Source: Algoriphagus locisalis (GTDB lineage: Bacteria > Bacteroidota > Bacteroidia > Cytophagales > Cyclobacteriaceae). From it: 64,000 nt of DNA. The stretch covers positions 415,625 through 479,624 of the forward strand of contig NZ_FPBF01000001.1 in assembly GCF_900116615.1 (NCBI RefSeq), read 5' to 3'. A model generated the notes under the pieces. The model saw nothing but the letters and a program-made list of their open reading frames with translations, was not told where the DNA came from and made no database searches. This document shows, piece by piece, positions 61,557-64,000 of this stretch; position 1 is the stretch's first letter, and each line of letters opens with the position of its first letter. Position numbers and translations under genes: made by a program.

Positions 61557-63431
61557 TTAACCAATCGTTCCTTTCCATTCAGCAGTATTGCCAGCTTTAT
61601 CGGTAACTTTTAGCAAAACTTCTCCTTTGAAGGGTAGATTTTCGAGTTTTTCGGACCAAATCACGGCCTGTTTGTATTCGTATCTCATCAATACCCATTT
61701 TCCATTTACATAAGCTTCGTAGCTGTCAATCCCGGATAAATCATCCCGGATCACAAAACGCAAGTCGGATGAATTGGCTTTAATTACTTGGATACTTGGC
61801 TTGGTATTGTCCTGCAAAATGGAAATTTCTCCCAAATATCTAGAACCGAAATTCAAGGTGTCTCCATTCCATGTTCCTCCCAAAAAAGACTTAGAACCTC
61901 CGGAAGTATAGTAGGCGTGCGATTTTTCCTTGTTGCCAGTATATTCGGGTACATTCCACAGAATATTTGCTGCATTCCAAAGGTATTCGCGGCTACTGTT
62001 CACTATCAATCGAGGTGAAGATGCAGATCCAGCTTTAGAAACTCTCAAGAATAAATCATCCAGAACGGTTTCATGATTGAAATTCATCTGTACATTATCT
62101 TCCGAGTAGGAAGTTTCCTTCCCCGCAGGGATTAGCGCGTCAATGCCGGGTATTACCACTTCGCTGCAAATGTCGATCTCCTCAGGAATGCCAAAATCCA
62201 AATCCCAGAGGTAAGTTCTGCTGTTTGCATCCTGATAAGCAGGCAGCATTTCAAAGGAATTTGCACCCACTCGAAATTTTGCCAAACCGCCTTTTGCTGA
62301 GATCGGGGCTTTTATTTTCAGAATATTGTTGATGTAATCCAACGATGCCTTGGAAGGTGCTGCACCATCATTAATGTTCGGTTCTCTGTCTTGACCTTGA
62401 AGTGTAAAACTAATCTGACGCTCGTTTCCATAGGCATCATGAAGGGTCAAATTGTACGCTTTTTTTACCCCAGGCTCTAGCTCCAGATGTCCTGTTGTAG
62501 TAGTATCAGGTGTGAAAAATTCAAATTTCAGGTTTTTCTGAAAATAAAGCTTGGTATAGCGATTCTGATGGGTATGCAGAAGAAACTGTCTGCTGTAGTT
62601 GAAATCAACCTTATCAACTGTCAAATTAAAAACTCTGCCTTTATCATCGGCCAACTCAAAAGTAGGAAAGCCATTTCTATTACTTGCGCCATCCAATTGA
62701 TCATAGCTCCGGATTTCTATTCCAACCTTACCTGTGATTTTGATCTCGCTTGGTAAACGGTAATTTGAACCGTTTGCTACAGGAGTGACTTCTAGTCTGG
62801 CAAATTTCCCGTTCACCCGGGAATCAATAGCTAGTGGAACAATGGCTATACTTTGGGGTACAGGCGCTTTGTTATCGATGATTTCGGGAAATCCAAATAG
62901 GAGTGGATCCATGGCTCGATCCAAGCTGTCTCTAATCTCAAAGTGCAAATGTGGACCACCTGAGCCACCGGTATTTCCGCTATCTGCGATGCGCTGCCCC
63001 TGCTTCACTGGTAATTCTCCCGGTTCAGGATAGATTTCCAGCTCATTTGCTTTTGCCTCATACATTTTCTTCCGCATGTATTCGCTCAGTTCCTGGTTGA
63101 AATTGCGCAGGTGACCGTAGAGCGTAATCATGCCATTCGGGTGCTTGAGGTAGATGACGTTGCCGTAACCAAAGGATGAGATTTTGATGCGATGTACCCA
63201 GCCATCCGCTGCCGCCAAAATGGGAATACCTTCCTGACCTCCGGTTTTGAAGTCCAAACCCGTGTGGAAATGGTTGGGACGTAATTCGGCAAAGTTTCCG
63301 GATAGGTAATTTCTGCTTCCTGGGTTGATTGGGTTTCTGAAGTAGGTTTTATCAACTTCTTGAGCATCAAGCTCAAAACCAGTCAATAATCCAAGAAATA
63401 GGACTGCGTAGGCTAGCTTACTTAACTTCAA
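61557..63431 (-). CDS. M23-family peptidase (LytM-type) with beta-rich C-terminus
   Basis: 624 residues from TTG at 63431. This start overlaps the upstream gene's stop by 14 bases and yields a clean signal peptide (MKLSKLAYAVLFLGLLTGFE); reading from 63494 would lie inside that gene. The M23 zinc site is complete: H56-x3-D60 (HFHTGLDF), H106 (YGHL) and H160-L-H162 (GGPHLHFEI), near the N-terminus. About 420 residues of beta-rich, Ig-like sequence follow, ending in a domain with GKWVLMRYEYKQ and LKVTDKAGNTAEW. Likely an endopeptidase acting on peptidoglycan or another peptide substrate in the periplasm. Confidence 0.87.
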   Translation of the reverse strand: MKLSKLAYAVLFLGLLTGFELDAQEVDKTYFRNPINPGSRNYLSGNFAELRPNHFHTGLDFKTGGQEGIPILAAADGWVHRIKISSFGYGNVIYLKHPNGMITLYGHLRNFNQELSEYMRKKMYEAKANELEIYPEPGELPVKQGQRIADSGNTGGSGGPHLHFEIRDSLDRAMDPLLFGFPEIIDNKAPVPQSIAIVPLAIDSRVNGKFARLEVTPVANGSNYRLPSEIKITGKVGIEIRSYDQLDGASNRNGFPTFELADDKGRVFNLTVDKVDFNYSRQFLLHTHQNRYTKLYFQKNLKFEFFTPDTTTTGHLELEPGVKKAYNLTLHDAYGNERQISFTLQGQDREPNINDGAAPSKASLDYINNILKIKAPISAKGGLAKFRVGANSFEMLPAYQDANSRTYLWDLDFGIPEEIDICSEVVIPGIDALIPAGKETSYSEDNVQMNFNHETVLDDLFLRVSKAGSASSPRLIVNSSREYLWNAANILWNVPEYTGNKEKSHAYYTSGGSKSFLGGTWNGDTLNFGSRYLGEISILQDNTKPSIQVIKANSSDLRFVIRDDLSGIDSYEAYVNGKWVLMRYEYKQAVIWSEKLENLPFKGEVLLKVTDKAGNTAEWKGTIG

Positions 63432-64000
63432 AATCCAACATCTTTTCAGTTCCAATATATCCTTCCAATCGATCTCCGATCTGCACGGGACCAACTCCTG
63501 CCGGTGTGCCTGTATAGATTAAATCTCCGGTTTTTAGCATAAAAAATTGCGATACATATGCTATGATGGTGCCAAAGTCAAAAAGCATTAATGATGTATT
63601 GCCTCTCTGACGGGTTTCCCCATTGATGCTCAGGTGAAAGTCTATGTTCTTCTGATCTTCAAAATCTTCTACGGATTTGAATCCTCCAATCGGAGCAGCT
63701 CCGTTAAAACCCTTAGCTATTTCCCACGGTAAACCCTTGGCTTTGCATTGATCCTGTAAATCACGTGCGGTGAAGTCGATGCCCAAACCAATCTGATCAT
63801 AGTATCGATGAGCAAATTTCTTCTGAATGTATTTTCCTTGCTTTGATATCTTCAGTACCAGTTCAGCTTCGTGATGAATGTTTTTGGAAAAATCCGGGTA
63901 GAAAAATGGAGCTCCGTCTTTCAGAAGCGCCGTATCAGGTTTTAGAAAAACAACCGGGCTTCCGGGCGTTTCATTTTTCAATTCCTCTATATGAGCCGCA
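63418..64000 (-). CDS. Fumarylacetoacetate hydrolase family protein (5' end outside window)
   Basis: The visible part is the C-terminal ~193 codons; the frame continues past 64000 with AAHIEELKNETPGSPVVFLK, matching the FAH/YcgM N-terminus, so the true start is beyond the window. Metal and substrate residues are visible in PFFYPDFSKNIHHEAELVLKI (EAE metal ligands), YDQIGLGIDFTARDLQ and GDLIYTGTPAGVGPV. Family members are dioxo-acid hydrolases or oxaloacetate decarboxylase/tautomerases. The M23 gene overlaps its last bases. Confidence 0.9.
   Translation of the reverse strand, partial: AAHIEELKNETPGSPVVFLKPDTALLKDGAPFFYPDFSKNIHHEAELVLKISKQGKYIQKKFAHRYYDQIGLGIDFTARDLQDQCKAKGLPWEIAKGFNGAAPIGGFKSVEDFEDQKNIDFHLSINGETRQRGNTSLMLFDFGTIIAYVSQFFMLKTGDLIYTGTPAGVGPVQIGDRLEGYIGTEKMLDFEVK

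Noticed and set aside
63432..63494. Extended N-terminus of the M23 peptidase
   Set aside because: It runs inside the FAH gene and removes the exported start; TTG 63431 gives a signal peptide.
1..64000. CRISPR array, tRNA, rRNA, prophage or integrated plasmid
   Set aside because: No regularly spaced repeats, no tRNA-like cloverleaf, no rRNA stretches and no integrase, transposase or phage structural genes were seen.

Overview
The window reads as a chromosomal segment of a Bacteroidota bacterium, most likely order Cytophagales (an Algoriphagus-like Cyclobacteriaceae member); the genus is inferred from overall gene flavour, not from a search. Evidence: several starts are preceded by the Bacteroidota -7 element TAnnTTTG, with TTG/TTTG about 20 bases upstream where conserved (7020-7050, and 32115-32146 on the minus strand). 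Ribosome binding sites are weak. The window also has a CarboxypepD_reg/TonB-dependent receptor paired with a DUF4249 lipoprotein, BatB/BatC proteins, a two-gene metH and a two-gene transketolase. No rRNA, tRNA, CRISPR array, prophage or intact insertion sequence was seen.

Layout. 26-5551 (minus): NfeD-type membrane protease, then an overlapping group of truncated globin, PlsC acyltransferase, gatC and a large membrane-TPR protein. 5697-8382 (plus): LysM/DPBB protein and two small genes. 8412-14016 (minus): ATP-grasp enzyme, leucyl aminopeptidase, CBM48-esterase and aceK. 14171-14290: a predicted promoter plus terminator with no ORF, a possible small RNA. 14336-17213 (plus): lipoprotein, Nudix CoA pyrophosphatase, DUF819 transporter, 2Fe-2S ferredoxin-like protein. 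17243-21107: YbjQ, a soluble hybrid histidine kinase and an outer-membrane protein. 21199-26065 (plus): SAM riboswitch followed by split metH and metF, a methionine/one-carbon operon. 26222-32010: lipoprotein, HMG-CoA lyase, dprA, MerR regulator, rsmE and a DEAD-box helicase. 32254-32783: antitoxin with a MazF/PemK-type toxin gene interrupted by an amber codon. 32868-35916 (minus): purC, STAS, RNase Z and queuosine-precursor transporter operon. 35976-40616 (minus): YwqK repeat protein, thiolase and a reduced Bat gene set. 40760-46950 (plus): TonB receptor/DUF4249 pair, then BlaI/BlaR1 with TonB C-terminal domains and a lipoprotein. 46951-50422: repeat-rich gap, DUF1080 protein, two paralogous small secreted proteins, a DUF937-like protein and a CAP protein.

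50531-58299 is the most unusual part. Two same-orientation copies of a palindrome-centred intergenic repeat flank a 1803-residue protein and a convergent WbsX/GH99-like glycosidase. The large protein carries two alpha/beta-hydrolase domains, an M17-N/macro-like segment, a CHAT protease domain with its His-Cys dyad, and a helical C-terminus. It looks like a self-contained protease-lipase conflict or defence protein and is the best candidate for an undescribed system here.

58297-64000 (minus): GNAT acetyltransferase, then an operon of FAH-family hydrolase (cut by the window edge), M23 peptidase, Bcp peroxiredoxin and the two halves of transketolase.

All functional calls come from reading motifs and sequence character; no database search was possible.
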